Source: JOPF133 sp052144935 (lineage in GTDB: Bacteria > Acidobacteriota > Terriglobia > Bryobacterales > Bryobacteraceae). From it: a stretch of 64,000 nt of DNA. The notes beneath the pieces were generated by a model, which searched no databases, was not told where the DNA came from, and was given only the letters and a program-made list of their open reading frames with translations. The stretch spans positions 4,957 to 68,956 of the forward strand of contig JBKQPR010000065.1 of the NCBI GenBank assembly GCA_052144935.1, in the 5' to 3' direction. This document shows, in pieces, positions 1 to 8,904 of the stretch. How positions within the stretch are numbered: the first letter of the stretch is position 1; each line of letters opens with the position of its first letter. Position numbers and translations under genes: made by a program.

Positions 1-1
1 G

Positions 2-157
2 GAGACTGACGATCCGCGCCTGCTTCAGAAGTGGATACTCTCTTGGGTCGATCTAATGGAATTCGAGATTGTCCCCGTCGTCTCATCGAAGGATACTCGC
101 GAGACTGTCGAAGCAGCCATGAACGACAAGCCGGCTAATGGGGAGCAGCGCGGTTAG
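2..157 (+). CDS. DUF3303-like protein, C-terminal part
   Basis: The frame is open from the window edge to a TAG at 155-157 and encodes the last 51 residues of a protein. The stretch around ETDDPRLLQKWILSWVDLME followed by FEIVPVVSS resembles the C-terminal half of small DUF3303 proteins (about 90 residues, function unknown), which carry a similar acidic-aromatic pattern followed by FEVVPV. The N-terminal half lies outside the window. Family assignment is from memory of the motif. No function can be inferred. Confidence 0.55.
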   Translation, partial: ETDDPRLLQKWILSWVDLMEFEIVPVVSSKDTRETVEAAMNDKPANGEQRG

Positions 158-180
158 AGGCCTGTGGCAGAACTTCGAAA

Positions 181-199
181 ACGACCCAAGTTGGGTCGT
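181..199. repeat. 19-bp perfect palindrome
   Basis: Two 9-bp arms (ACGACCCAA and TTGGGTCGT) flank one central base. It lies 23 bp after the DUF3303 stop and before the 3' end of the convergent glycosyltransferase. The loop is too short for a good terminator and no promoter is nearby. It may be a protein-binding site or a dispersed repeat. Confidence 0.4.
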
Positions 200-326
200 G
201 CGCCCGTGACCAACTTGTGTCATCGACTCCGCCATGGACTGCCAGGGCTCCGGCCGTGGCCGGCGCGGAGCCAGCCTCTCCAACCCGAACAGGATCACGC
301 CGCGGGCGATGGCGCGGAAACGAGGC

Positions 327-1391
327 TTACGACCCGGGTGCAGCAGCGGTTTTCGCCGGCTCCGCGGCAGCTTCCAGAAACTCTTGCGCCACCCGCGGGG
401 CGTCAAATCCGGCCACTCGCGCGGAGCCGGCCCAGCGTTGCGCCGCCCGCGCCTGGGGCGAACGGTAGAGCGCTTCGATGCCCTCCGCGAGGGCCTCGTG
501 GTTGCCGGGTTCCACCAGCACGGCATGCGGCGCCACTTCCGGAATGGCGCCGGCGCGCGCGGCCACAATCGGAGTCGCCGAGGCCATCGCCTCCAGCAAC
601 ACGATTCCGAAGCCCTCCTGCACGCTCGGCAGGGCGAAGAGATCCGCGCGGTTGTACTCCGCCGCCAGCTCGGCGCGCGAGATGTCTCCCAGCCATGCCA
701 CCGTGCCCTCCAGCTTCAAACGCCGCGACAGGTTCCGCCAGCGGCCTGTCGAGGGACCGTTGCCCACGATCCGCACTTCCAGGCCGGGAATGCGTCCGGC
801 CAGAAGAGCCGCCGCGCGCAGCAGCACATCCACCCGTTTGCGGCGGTAGTGGCGCCCCACGAACAGCACGGTGAAGCGCGAGGAGCTGGCGGGATGCAGC
901 TCCAGCAGGCGCCGCCACTCGCCGAGATCGATCGGCTCCGGGACGATTGCCGGCATTTCGCGCAGGCCGTAGAATTCGCGCGCCCGTTCGGCGGAATAGC
1001 GGCTGGTGACCAGCACGCGCGCCGCGCGCTCGACGTGCAGGCGCTCACAGCGGGCCTGCAGCCCCATGGTGAGGCGGGTGATCCCCGATTCGAAGCGCAC
1101 TTCATCGGCGATCACTCCTTTGAGCGCGGCCACGTGCCCACGGACGCCGGCCGCGATGCGGTAACCGTCCATATCGAAGCCCACCGTGAGATCGCACTCG
1201 GGCGAGACCTTGAGCGAGCGGTTGAACGCCAGCCGTTCGGCCGTGAATACCGGCAGCCGCAGGCGCGGGGTTTCACAGGCTACCGAGTGGCCGAGATTCC
1301 GCAAAGCGCCGGCCAGCACCTGGATTCCGACATAGGTGCCGCTGCCGCGCCGGATATCCAGCGGGGTGGCGGTGAGGAAGCGAATTCGCAC
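327..1391 (-). CDS. GT4-family glycosyltransferase
   Basis: This 354-residue protein has a GT-B fold of the GT4 type. It should transfer a sugar from a nucleotide donor to a lipid or glycan acceptor at the inner face of the membrane. The C-terminal donor domain shows the family pattern: VLFVGRHYRRKR near residue 175, LEVRIVGNGP near 205 and the E-x7-E motif EGFGIVLLE near 262. There are no membrane segments. The start is a GTG. The alanine-rich tail after about residue 335 is not conserved in the family. No neighbour gives the substrate, although other glycosyltransferases occur at 5.2-9.6 kb. Family is secure; specificity is unknown. Confidence 0.85.
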   Translation of the reverse strand: MRIRFLTATPLDIRRGSGTYVGIQVLAGALRNLGHSVACETPRLRLPVFTAERLAFNRSLKVSPECDLTVGFDMDGYRIAAGVRGHVAALKGVIADEVRFESGITRLTMGLQARCERLHVERAARVLVTSRYSAERAREFYGLREMPAIVPEPIDLGEWRRLLELHPASSSRFTVLFVGRHYRRKRVDVLLRAAALLAGRIPGLEVRIVGNGPSTGRWRNLSRRLKLEGTVAWLGDISRAELAAEYNRADLFALPSVQEGFGIVLLEAMASATPIVAARAGAIPEVAPHAVLVEPGNHEALAEGIEALYRSPQARAAQRWAGSARVAGFDAPRVAQEFLEAAAEPAKTAAAPGS

Positions 1392-1573
1392 GAATTGCCG
1401 GTACGCGAATTACTATGATACCGGCTTGCTTCGGCCCCGCGGCAACGTACTCACCGCGGAGGGTGCGCGCCTCGAAAGCGATGACCAGCGGGATTTCGTT
1501 TTACTGTGGCGGAGATCCGTGAGTATATACCACGCCAGGAAAGGAGGCCACCTTCAATGATCTGATTCCAGAT

Positions 1574-2689
1574 CTAATTCCCGGAGGGGCGCTCCACGTG
1601 GTCGATGACGAGGGATTCGCCGGGGCCCTTGGCCGGTTCGAGCTTCAGGCCGAGCTTCTGTACTAAGAAAAAGGGTAGCGAGAAGGCCGGGTCAGCCGGG
1701 GTCGAGGGCGTCGCCGCTTCACTAAGCCCGGGCATGGGGTCGGCGGGGGAGCGGTCGGCGGGGACGAAGATATCGAACGTTCCCGTAATCCCGGTCCTGT
1801 CGATGACGTTGCGGTCCATCAGGGAGGAGAACTGCCTGCAAAGGTCCGCCATCGTCACACCATAAATGTCACTCCCTTCCTTCGTGCCGGACCGAATGAA
1901 GATGCCGCACCGGGGCAGCGTCCAGGGGCGCGGAGGCGCGGGAAGGCCAGGGTCTAAAGTCATGCACTTTCCTGCCTGCGCCGCCTGGAGAAGCTTGGGA
2001 CCACCCTTGGCCACAGTCAGCGCATAGACCGGAACCTCCTTGGTCTCGCGATGGATCTTCAGCTTATACCGGTCTTCGAGAAGCGCTTGCAGCATGGGCC
2101 CACGCATCATTTTCTGGCCTGGAGCGCCCTCCGCTTTGGCGTCGATATCGTAGCGGTCGGAATCGATCCAGGGCGGCCCACCCGAGATCGGAACAGACTT
2201 CAGGGGCATGGGGACCGCAGTGGCCATTCGCGTGGCCGAGACGTAGGCCAGCTCGATGAGATCCATCACAGTCCGGCATGGCAGATCCAACCTTCCGGGA
2301 GACAAGCCTCCGCCACCACCTCCGCCGCCTCCGCTTTTTCCGCCCCTTGCGCCGCCACCGCAGCCGGTGCTGAGCTTGACGGAGGCCACTTCGAATTTCG
2401 GCGGGGCCGCAGCCGCTGCCTGCGCCCGGATGGGTGGCGCAGTCAGGATGCCAACTGCCATGGGAGCCGCCAGAGCCGCCATTCCGGCAACTGCCAGGGC
2501 TACCTTCTTCGCGAAGTTCAGTCCGGGCACAACGCGGCTGGTCATGACTGCTTCGATTCCATGCCTGCTATTGGCGCTGGAGATGGCCGCCCGGTTACTC
2601 CGCTGGGCGCGCCCCGGAACGCCCAGGAGCCGGCTCCGAAAGCCGTCCGATTCCTCAATCACCTTGAACCCTATCGGAATGTAGTACAA
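1574..2689 (-). CDS. DUF3738 (TIGR03435-type) protein with remnant of a BlaR1/M56 domain
   Basis: The C-terminal 270 residues are a DUF3738 domain, found mainly in soil Acidobacteria and of unknown function. Landmarks are FEVASVKLS near residue 98, a central FDI-type segment (YDIDAKAEG) and the terminal LVIDHVERPS. Ahead of it, residues 42-90 (IEAVMTSRVV, then a hydrophobic stretch ending in IRAQ) look like the last membrane segment and linker of acidobacterial BlaR1/M56-DUF3738 fusions. The protease part is missing and residues 1-41 look unrelated. The frame opens with TTG at 2689; an ATG at 2545 gives a simple signal-anchored DUF3738 and avoids overlap with the divergent gene. A run of nine or more glycines lies near residue 120. 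Confidence 0.75.
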   Translation of the reverse strand: MYYIPIGFKVIEESDGFRSRLLGVPGRAQRSNRAAISSANSRHGIEAVMTSRVVPGLNFAKKVALAVAGMAALAAPMAVGILTAPPIRAQAAAAAPPKFEVASVKLSTGCGGGARGGKSGGGGGGGGGLSPGRLDLPCRTVMDLIELAYVSATRMATAVPMPLKSVPISGGPPWIDSDRYDIDAKAEGAPGQKMMRGPMLQALLEDRYKLKIHRETKEVPVYALTVAKGGPKLLQAAQAGKCMTLDPGLPAPPRPWTLPRCGIFIRSGTKEGSDIYGVTMADLCRQFSSLMDRNVIDRTGITGTFDIFVPADRSPADPMPGLSEAATPSTPADPAFSLPFFLVQKLGLKLEPAKGPGESLVIDHVERPSGN

Positions 2690-2712
2690 TGAAACCTACG
2701 AGGCCCGCTGGG

Positions 2713-2934
2713 ATGGAAACCAATACCCGCAGCATCGCCAAGGCCGTCAGCTACCGCGTTCTCGGCTCCGCGGTGACCGGCCTGATCGTCTTCGTGCTGA
2801 CCGGCAAAGGTGGCCTCTCGGTGGGCGCCGGGGCTCTCGATATCGTGCTGAAGATTGGCGCGTACTTCGTCCACGAGCGGATCTGGGACCGCATCGACTT
2901 CGGCCGCGCCAAGCCGCCGGAATACGAGATCTGA
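2713..2934 (+). CDS. DUF2061 small membrane protein
   Basis: This is a protein of about 73 residues (81 if the ATG at 2689 is used). It matches the DUF2061 pattern: RSIAKAVSYRVLGS at the start, one clear hydrophobic segment (VTGLIVFVLTG), then ALDIVLKIGAYFVHERIWDRI. DUF2061 proteins are small predicted inner-membrane proteins of unknown role, sometimes linked to sulfate assimilation genes; no such gene is adjacent here. The upstream ATG would collide with the divergent DUF3738 start, so the internal ATG is preferred. Confidence 0.75.
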   Translation: METNTRSIAKAVSYRVLGSAVTGLIVFVLTGKGGLSVGAGALDIVLKIGAYFVHERIWDRIDFGRAKPPEYEI

Positions 2935-2964
2935 CGGGGCTGCTTGTTATACTCGTAGGTTCCC

Positions 2965-4893
2965 GTGTTCCATTCCATTGAGAAACAGGTTGCGAGCGCC
3001 TTCCGCACGCACATTCAGATTCGTTACGGCGTCGATCTGGCGGTAGCGGTAGAGCAGCCGCGCCAGAGCGATTTCGGCGAAATGGCGGTTCCCGCGGCGT
3101 TCCAGCTTGCCAAACAGTTGCGCCAGGCGCCGCGCAGGATCGCCGCGGAGCTGGTGGACGAGATCGGCCCGATCCCCGGCGTGGCGGCCATGGAAGTGGC
3201 CGGCAACGGCTACATCAACATCCGTCTGGATCGCGGCGCTTACGGCGTTCGGCTGCTCGACGGCGAGGCCGCGTCCGAAATCGCCGCAGGCGAAAAAATC
3301 ATCGTCGAGCACACCAACATCAATCCCAACAAGGCGGCGCACATCGGGCACCTGCGCAACGCCACTCTCGGCGACACGTTCGTGCGCATGCTGCGCGCGC
3401 GCGGCCACCAGGTGGAGGTGCAGAACTACATCGACAACACCGGCGTCCAGGTGGCCGACGTGGTGGCCGGCTTCCATTACCTGGAGAACAAAACGCCCGC
3501 CGACGTGCGCGCGCTGATGGCGGACCCCTCGATCCGCTTCGACTACTACTGCTGGGACCTCTACGCCCGCACTTCGGCCTACTATAACGACCATCCGGAG
3601 GCGTTGCCCTGGCGCACCCAGACCCTGCACGCCATCGAGGCCGGCGAGGGCGAGGTAGCGGAGCTGGCCCACCTGGTGGCCGACGCCATCGTGGAAGCGC
3701 ACCTGGCCACCATGCTGCGGCTCGACGTGGAGTACGATGTGCTGCCGCGCGAGAGCGAGATCCTGCACCTCGAATTCTGGGCCGCGGCCTTCCAGCTTCT
3801 CAAAGATCACGGGGCCATCGTCTTCGAGACTGAAGGCAAGCACGCCGGCTGCTGGGTGATGCCGGGCCTTTCGGAAGAGGGCAAGGTGATCGTGCGCTCG
3901 GACGGCACGGTGGTCTATACCGGCAAGGACATCGCCTACCAGCTTTGGAAATTCGGACTGCTGGGCAAGGATTTTTATTACCGGCCGCTGAAGACCTACG
4001 CCGATGGGCGGATGCTTTGGGTCACCACCGATGAGCCCACCGAATCGGGAGTTCGCTTCGGGGGCGGCTCGCGGGTGTACAACGTGATCGATTCGCGCCA
4101 GTCCTATCTGCAGGAGGTGGTGGCGGCCGGGCTGCGGGGCCTGGGGTACCGGGAGCAGGCCGAGCGGTCGATCCATTTCTCGTACGAGATGGTGGCCCTT
4201 TCGCCGCGCTGCTGCGCCGAACTGGGCATTCCGCTTTCCGAAGAGGATCGCAAGCGGCCTTACGTGGAAGTCTCCGGCCGCAAGGGGCTGGGGGTGAAGG
4301 CCGACGACCTGCTGGACACCCTGATTGTCAAAGCCCTGGACGAGGTGGCCTCGCGGCATGAGGAGAACACCGCCGAAGAGAACCGCGCGGTGGCTACCCA
4401 GATCGCCATCGCCGCCGTGCGGTATTTCCTGCTCAAGTTCACGCGCAATACAGTGATCGCTTTCGATCTGCAGGAGGCCCTCAGCTTCGAAGGCGAAACC
4501 GGTCCTTACGTGCAGTACGCCGCCGTGCGGGCGCGCAAGATTCTGGCCAAGTTCGAAGAGCTAGGCGAGGCCATGCCCGATTTTGCGGCGGAGCTGAACG
4601 CCGAGGCGATGGCCCGCCAGCTTCAAAGCGAGGACTTCTGGCAGGTGCTGCTGGCGGCCTCGAAGGCCGATTCGGCGCTCGAAAGCGCGGTGAGCGCGGG
4701 CGAGCCGGCGCACGTGGCCCGGTACGCTTTCCAGCTTGCGCAGGCGTTCAGCAATTTCTATCAGAAGTACTCCGTGATTCACGAGGGGAACCGCGAAAGG
4801 AAGGTGTTCCTGCTGTGGATGACCAGCTTCTTCCGCCGCCAGTTGGAGCGCACCGCGGCGATCCTGGGCATCCCCATCCCGGCGTATATGTAG
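2965..4893 (+). CDS. argS: Arginyl-tRNA synthetase
   Basis: This 642-residue class I aminoacyl-tRNA synthetase charges tRNA-Arg. The N-terminal additional domain begins FHSIEKQ and contains SDFGEMAVPAAF. The HIGH signature is in NPNKAAHIGHLRNATLGD (near residue 125). The KMSKS region is replaced by the ArgS-type GRKGLGVKADDLLD near 435. The DALR anticodon-binding domain is at the C-terminus (TGPYVQYAAVRAR, then AFSNFYQKYSV). The start is GTG at 2965. A TATACT hexamer at 2948-2953 would give a very short leader. It stands alone, 30 bp after DUF2061. Length and motifs are normal. Confidence 0.95.
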   Translation: MFHSIEKQVASAFRTHIQIRYGVDLAVAVEQPRQSDFGEMAVPAAFQLAKQLRQAPRRIAAELVDEIGPIPGVAAMEVAGNGYINIRLDRGAYGVRLLDGEAASEIAAGEKIIVEHTNINPNKAAHIGHLRNATLGDTFVRMLRARGHQVEVQNYIDNTGVQVADVVAGFHYLENKTPADVRALMADPSIRFDYYCWDLYARTSAYYNDHPEALPWRTQTLHAIEAGEGEVAELAHLVADAIVEAHLATMLRLDVEYDVLPRESEILHLEFWAAAFQLLKDHGAIVFETEGKHAGCWVMPGLSEEGKVIVRSDGTVVYTGKDIAYQLWKFGLLGKDFYYRPLKTYADGRMLWVTTDEPTESGVRFGGGSRVYNVIDSRQSYLQEVVAAGLRGLGYREQAERSIHFSYEMVALSPRCCAELGIPLSEEDRKRPYVEVSGRKGLGVKADDLLDTLIVKALDEVASRHEENTAEENRAVATQIAIAAVRYFLLKFTRNTVIAFDLQEALSFEGETGPYVQYAAVRARKILAKFEELGEAMPDFAAELNAEAMARQLQSEDFWQVLLAASKADSALESAVSAGEPAHVARYAFQLAQAFSNFYQKYSVIHEGNRERKVFLLWMTSFFRRQLERTAAILGIPIPAYM

Positions 4894-5229
4894 GCCCTCG
4901 ACGGCTGCCCGAGCAGATGCGTGGCACACAGTCATAGATCTCTCCGCCGATCCGCGGTTCGCGATTGAGAGCCTGCTGGGCCGCCGCCTGGCCGGCGACG
5001 AAGGCTTGAATATCCAGCCTCGCTCGCCGGGCGGTCCGAGGACATGCCCGAAGAAACGCTGGATGCCGCGATCGACGAATAGTGCCGCCACGCCGGCGGC
5101 CGGCGACGCTTCCCAGTTGCTCGTCCACGCTCCGGCAGATCGGGGCGGCGGACTGCCAGTCCCGATAAACGGGTATCAGGATCACGACGCGAAAGCCAAC
5201 CGGTCTCTGAATTGGAGCGGATTCCGGGA
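4894..5229. other. Degenerate intergenic stretch
   Basis: There is no intact gene between argS and the membrane protein. The minus strand holds a recognisable GT2 N-terminal scrap (separate entry). The plus strand has a short open stretch near 4920-5080 that ends in MPEETLDAAIDE after one frame change and could be a ruined small gene; this is too weak to name. Confidence 0.4.
5108..5203 (-). pseudogene. GT2 glycosyltransferase N-terminal remnant
   Basis: Read on the minus strand this encodes FRVVILIPVYRDWQSAAP followed by ICRSVDEQLGS. This is the opening strand and helix of a GT2 domain and resembles the intact GT2 at 7921 (RVVVLMPLRDDWASAAEL). The rest of the domain is absent. It lies immediately downstream of the membrane protein gene, as if a membrane-protein/GT2 pair once stood here. 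Too short to be functional. Confidence 0.6.
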
Positions 5230-7104
5230 TCAATAGCTGCCTCCCTTGGTGACCGTCACAATCCACGGCGAGTCTCGCTGGGGATGAACATGAATCTCAT
5301 AACCTGCCGCTTCGCCAACTTTGGGCATGACGCTTGTGATGTAGCGCGCCAGGGGCGATGCCTCAAGATCCTTGGGGGTGTCTCCCCAGGACCTTGCCAT
5401 TTCGTCGCTGTATATGGCACATGCCCTCGGATGCGCCTGAAGAATGTCGAGGATCTGTTGCTGCCGTTCGGGACTGAATCCTTTGACCCAGGCCGTCAGG
5501 TTCCATCCGTTGGGAGTGGGCACGCCGGACCAGTAGTTGAAGCTCCCCATCCCGGGCAGCGTGAAGAGAATGTCGCAATTCGACTTTATGTTGCCGGCAA
5601 GGAATCGATAGGCGGCCGCCCTATCTGCGGGGAGGTGAAGCGATGCCGCGCCGCTCAGACCGGATGGCGGGTCCGGATAACTCAGGGAGCACGCCCCCGA
5701 TCCCACCGCCGTAACGGCAAAGCCAAGGAAAAGCAGGCCGCCGAGGACCGACTCATTTGGAAAGGGATCGCCGATCGGGACCGTCGCTCGCCGCAACAGC
5801 CGGAACAATCCGCCGGCTCCATCGTGGACACACACGAAGGCCCAAAGCATCAATGGCGATGCGGCAATCGCCACCTGCGTGCCGGCCACCGGATAGATCT
5901 GCAGAAACTGCGTCGCGGCCAGGCATGTGACAAAGACCCGCGGGAACCACTGGAACGGCCCCAAGTCCCGCGCCCGGAGAAGCCCAAGAGGGAGAAACGG
6001 CAAGACCCACGAACTATTCTTAGCCGAAACTGCCAGGAGCGGGATCGCACAGACGCCGATCGCACACTGAAGCGCCCCGATCCAATCGGGGCGGTCCTGC
6101 CACCGTGCGCGAAACCGGTGCAGCCCGATAGCGCACCCGGCGATCAGCACCGCGACGACTACGTGGATGCCCGAGACTTCAAGAAGCACCGAATATACCC
6201 TGGGATGCCTCAGTGGGGCCCACACCACTCCGTCAAGCAGCGTGGTCAGGGACATGCCCTGGCGCATAGTTTCGGCCAAAATCAATACCGCCGCGGAGAA
6301 GGCGCCCGCAGCCGCCGCCAAAGGTTCGCGCACAGGGCGCGGAGCAGGCGGCATCGTAAGCGAGGCAACCAGGAACGTCGAAGCGCAGCAGACGGCGGCC
6401 AGCAGACCGAATCCCGCGGCCGCGCCCGGGAAATGCTGGCGCATGACGATCCAGGGAAATCCCAATGCATAAACCAGTGACATTCCAACAGCGGCGGAAC
6501 GGATGCGGCCCGCCGGGAACCGGCAGACCAAGGTGTGCGCGAGCGCCGCGAGATAAAAGACGCCAACGTTAATCTTCGTGAAAAACAACGCCGTCCCGAG
6601 GGCGCCCAGGATGAGGAGGCCGATGCTCTCCGGAAACGCGGAAGCGCAACACGCCAGCATGAGGGCCGGCAGAATCACCTGTTGAGGATGACCGGGCTCG
6701 AACGACATGTCCCTCACGAGCACCACGCAAGCCAAGCCGGCGGCGGATGCCAGAATCGTGTCGCGCGAGATCCTGTAAACGAAATACGCCGCCAAACCTG
6801 CGGACGCCAGCCAGAACATCAGGGTCACCAGGCGGCCCGCGTCATGATTCACCGGAAGGTGCAGCAGTCTGAAAACGGCTCCCTGCACGAAGAAGTAGAA
6901 AGGGCCGTACTGGCTGAAGACGTCCGTGTAGAGATGGCCTCCGCCCAGGTAGTGGTCGAGCGAGAGGAGGACATAGCCCTCGTCGTCGTACAACTTATAA
7001 GTAGTGGCGAGCGCGTGGCGCGCGAAAGGCAGCGCTACCAGGATGGTGGCGAGTACGATCGCCGCCCGCAGAAGCTTCAAGGCCTGGTGCACCCGCGCGC
7101 TCAT
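5230..7104 (-). CDS. GT-C/ArnT-like polytopic membrane glycosyltransferase (putative)
   Basis: This 624-residue protein has about 10-12 hydrophobic segments. After the first one comes a periplasmic loop with YKLYDDEGYVLLSLDHYLGG and SQYGPFYFF. An acidic pair in the first loop is typical of GT-C enzymes (GT39/GT83 and relatives), which move a sugar from a polyprenyl-phosphate carrier to an acceptor outside the membrane. The C-terminal 150 residues are soluble and probably periplasmic. No other catalytic hallmark is visible and the acceptor is unknown. The GT2 at 7921, of the dolichol-phosphate-mannose-synthase type, could supply the lipid-linked donor, but it is on the opposite strand. Family level only. 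Confidence 0.65.
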   Translation of the reverse strand: MSARVHQALKLLRAAIVLATILVALPFARHALATTYKLYDDEGYVLLSLDHYLGGGHLYTDVFSQYGPFYFFVQGAVFRLLHLPVNHDAGRLVTLMFWLASAGLAAYFVYRISRDTILASAAGLACVVLVRDMSFEPGHPQQVILPALMLACCASAFPESIGLLILGALGTALFFTKINVGVFYLAALAHTLVCRFPAGRIRSAAVGMSLVYALGFPWIVMRQHFPGAAAGFGLLAAVCCASTFLVASLTMPPAPRPVREPLAAAAGAFSAAVLILAETMRQGMSLTTLLDGVVWAPLRHPRVYSVLLEVSGIHVVVAVLIAGCAIGLHRFRARWQDRPDWIGALQCAIGVCAIPLLAVSAKNSSWVLPFLPLGLLRARDLGPFQWFPRVFVTCLAATQFLQIYPVAGTQVAIAASPLMLWAFVCVHDGAGGLFRLLRRATVPIGDPFPNESVLGGLLFLGFAVTAVGSGACSLSYPDPPSGLSGAASLHLPADRAAAYRFLAGNIKSNCDILFTLPGMGSFNYWSGVPTPNGWNLTAWVKGFSPERQQQILDILQAHPRACAIYSDEMARSWGDTPKDLEASPLARYITSVMPKVGEAAGYEIHVHPQRDSPWIVTVTKGGSY

Positions 7105-7920
7105 TTGTACATAGCATGGGAGCCAGGATTTCCAATTTGCCTTCCTGACCGCGATCTATTGTACCTTGGATTTCCATTCTGGCTCCTGGTAGTCTTGTCT
7201 CATGCATTGTCTCATGCAAGGTGAGCCGGGAATGAGGGATCTGTTTCTCATGTAAGATGAGCCTGGATTTCTCATGCAAGATGAGCCTGGACTTCTCATG
7301 CAAGATGAGCCTGGACCCCAGATGCCGCACTTCGCATTGCATCGCGCCGGGTGAACACCGAGGGCGCCCGCGACAAGAAGGGCCTCTTTCTTGGTTTGCC
7401 GGTCGCCCGGTCAACGACCGCAATCATAGAATGTAGAATGGATTTGCCAAGGGAACCAGCGGCAATCCCGCCGGTCGCCCGCCAGGAAGCCGCAACCAGG
7501 CCACCCTCCCAAGTGAGCGCGCTGCCCGGTATCACACCGGAAGAAATCCACGAGCACGTCGCCAGCAAAATCGCTTTCCGGCTCGAAAGTACCGGTATTT
7601 GTTAGAGGCGGCGGGCGGCGGGACGATTTTGGCGGACCCATCTTTCGCCAAACTTTCGCCCCGCCTTTCCCTATTCGGCGACCATCTCAGAAGGGTCCTC
7701 GCCGTCAAGCGTTCGCTTCGCCGCGACCAACAACGGCGCGCCCTTGACGGCTCCGGGCGGTTCTGAACGACACCTCCCGATAAGAGGGAAAGGCTCACTC
7801 CGAACGGTTCCCTGGCAGGGGCCGCTTCGCCGCCAAATACCCCTTTTCGCCGCCACCGGCATACAATGAACATTCCGCGAAACACGTCGATTGGTGCGGA
7901 TTGTTCAAAGGTCTTCTTGC
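7105..7920. other. Long intergenic region with repeats, no gene seen
   Basis: More than 800 bp lie between divergent glycosylation genes. At 7119-7126 and 7181-7188 there is an inverted GGAGCCAG/CTGGCTCC pair, then the 24-bp tandem repeats (separate entry). Short open stretches at 7351-7641 on both strands resemble no family I know. No convincing ribosome site or domain was found. Confidence 0.5.
7209..7316. repeat. 24-bp tandem repeat, about 3.5 copies, each with a small hairpin
   Basis: Three near-identical 24-bp copies start at 7245, 7269 and 7293, with a degenerate copy from about 7209. Each contains CTCATGCAAGATGAG, that is CTCAT and ATGAG arms around a 5-nt loop. The array lies upstream of the membrane protein gene. 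There are no unique spacers, so it is not a CRISPR. Iterated binding sites or a slippage-prone repeat are both possible. Confidence 0.7.
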
Positions 7921-8904
7921 ATGGTTCCGAGCACTCCACTAGCATCTCCGCTGCGTGTCGTAGTCCTTATGCCTCTCCGCGACGACTGGGCTTCTGCCGC
8001 GGAACTTATCCGCCTGCTCGATCAGACCATTTCTTCGTATCCGTGTACTATGGATGTTTTGCTGGTGGACGATGGTTCGGTTCAAGACTTCCATTCGGCG
8101 GACTTCCAATCCCGGTTTGCCGTGCTGCGAAGCGTGCGGATACTGCGTCTACGCCGCAATCTTGGCCACCAGCGGGCCATCGCCATCGGTCTCGTCCACG
8201 TCGAGAAGGTCATCCCGTGCGACGCCGTCCTGGTGATGGATGGCGACGGAGAAGACACTCCGGACGGCGCCTTACAGCTCCTCCGCGCCTTTTCGGGAAC
8301 CAAGGCGATATTTGCCGAACGGAGCCGGCGGACGGAGTCGTTTGTTTTCCTGGTGTTTTACCAGTTGTATAAGATTCTGCACCGCATGCTCACCGGCATC
8401 AGCGTGCGAGTGGGGAACTTCAGCATTTTGCCGTCACGCTACCTTGGCACGCTAGTGGTCATGTCGGAACTGTGGAATCACTATGCCGCGGCGGTCTTTC
8501 GTTCCGGCCTTCCGTTCACGACGGTACCGATTCCGCGAGGATACAGAATCGCTGGAACATCCAGGATGAACTTCGTCTCGCTGACCGCGCATGGAATGAG
8601 TGCGATTTCAGTATTTGGAGATGTGGTCGGCGTGCGGCTTCTGATCGCATCCATGGCCGGCTCACTCATGGCAGCCCTCGGCATTCTGGCCGTCATTGCA
8701 ATCCGGATCTTCACCGACCGGGCGATCCCAGGCTGGGCCACGTATTCCATCGGAACGCTGGCCATCATCCTCCTTCAGTTAATCACCATGGCGACTAGTT
8801 TCACCTTCACTATGCTTTCCGGCCGAATGAACTTCAGCTTTGTGCCGCTCCGCGACTACGAACTATTTGTGGCCGAGTCGCGGGAAATTTACCGCAATGA
8901 CTGA
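7921..8904 (+). CDS. GT2 glycosyltransferase with two C-terminal membrane helices
   Basis: The protein has about 327 residues from the ATG at 7921; a GTG at 7891 would add ten. It has the GT-A fold of dolichyl/undecaprenyl-phosphate sugar transferases: LRVVVLMPLRDDW, then DVLLVDDGS (donor-binding acid), LRRNLGHQRAIAIGL, and VMDGDGEDTPD with the metal-binding acidic cluster. Two hydrophobic hairpins at about residues 240-265 and 280-305 should anchor it to the inner membrane. It probably loads a sugar on a polyprenyl phosphate. It overlaps the following methyltransferase by 8 bp, so the two are likely translated together. No clear Shine-Dalgarno sequence precedes the ATG. Confidence 0.82.
   Translation: MVPSTPLASPLRVVVLMPLRDDWASAAELIRLLDQTISSYPCTMDVLLVDDGSVQDFHSADFQSRFAVLRSVRILRLRRNLGHQRAIAIGLVHVEKVIPCDAVLVMDGDGEDTPDGALQLLRAFSGTKAIFAERSRRTESFVFLVFYQLYKILHRMLTGISVRVGNFSILPSRYLGTLVVMSELWNHYAAAVFRSGLPFTTVPIPRGYRIAGTSRMNFVSLTAHGMSAISVFGDVVGVRLLIASMAGSLMAALGILAVIAIRIFTDRAIPGWATYSIGTLAIILLQLITMATSFTFTMLSGRMNFSFVPLRDYELFVAESREIYRND

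Noticed and set aside
4920..5085. Antitoxin-like gene ending MPEETLDAAIDE
   Set aside because: Needs a frame change, has no start, and the similarity is too short to rely on.
7209..7316. CRISPR array
   Set aside because: The 24-bp units are directly abutting with no unique spacers, and no cas gene is present.
7351..7641. Small gene after the tandem repeats (plus or minus strand)
   Set aside because: No ribosome site, no conserved motif, and competing frames of equal quality.
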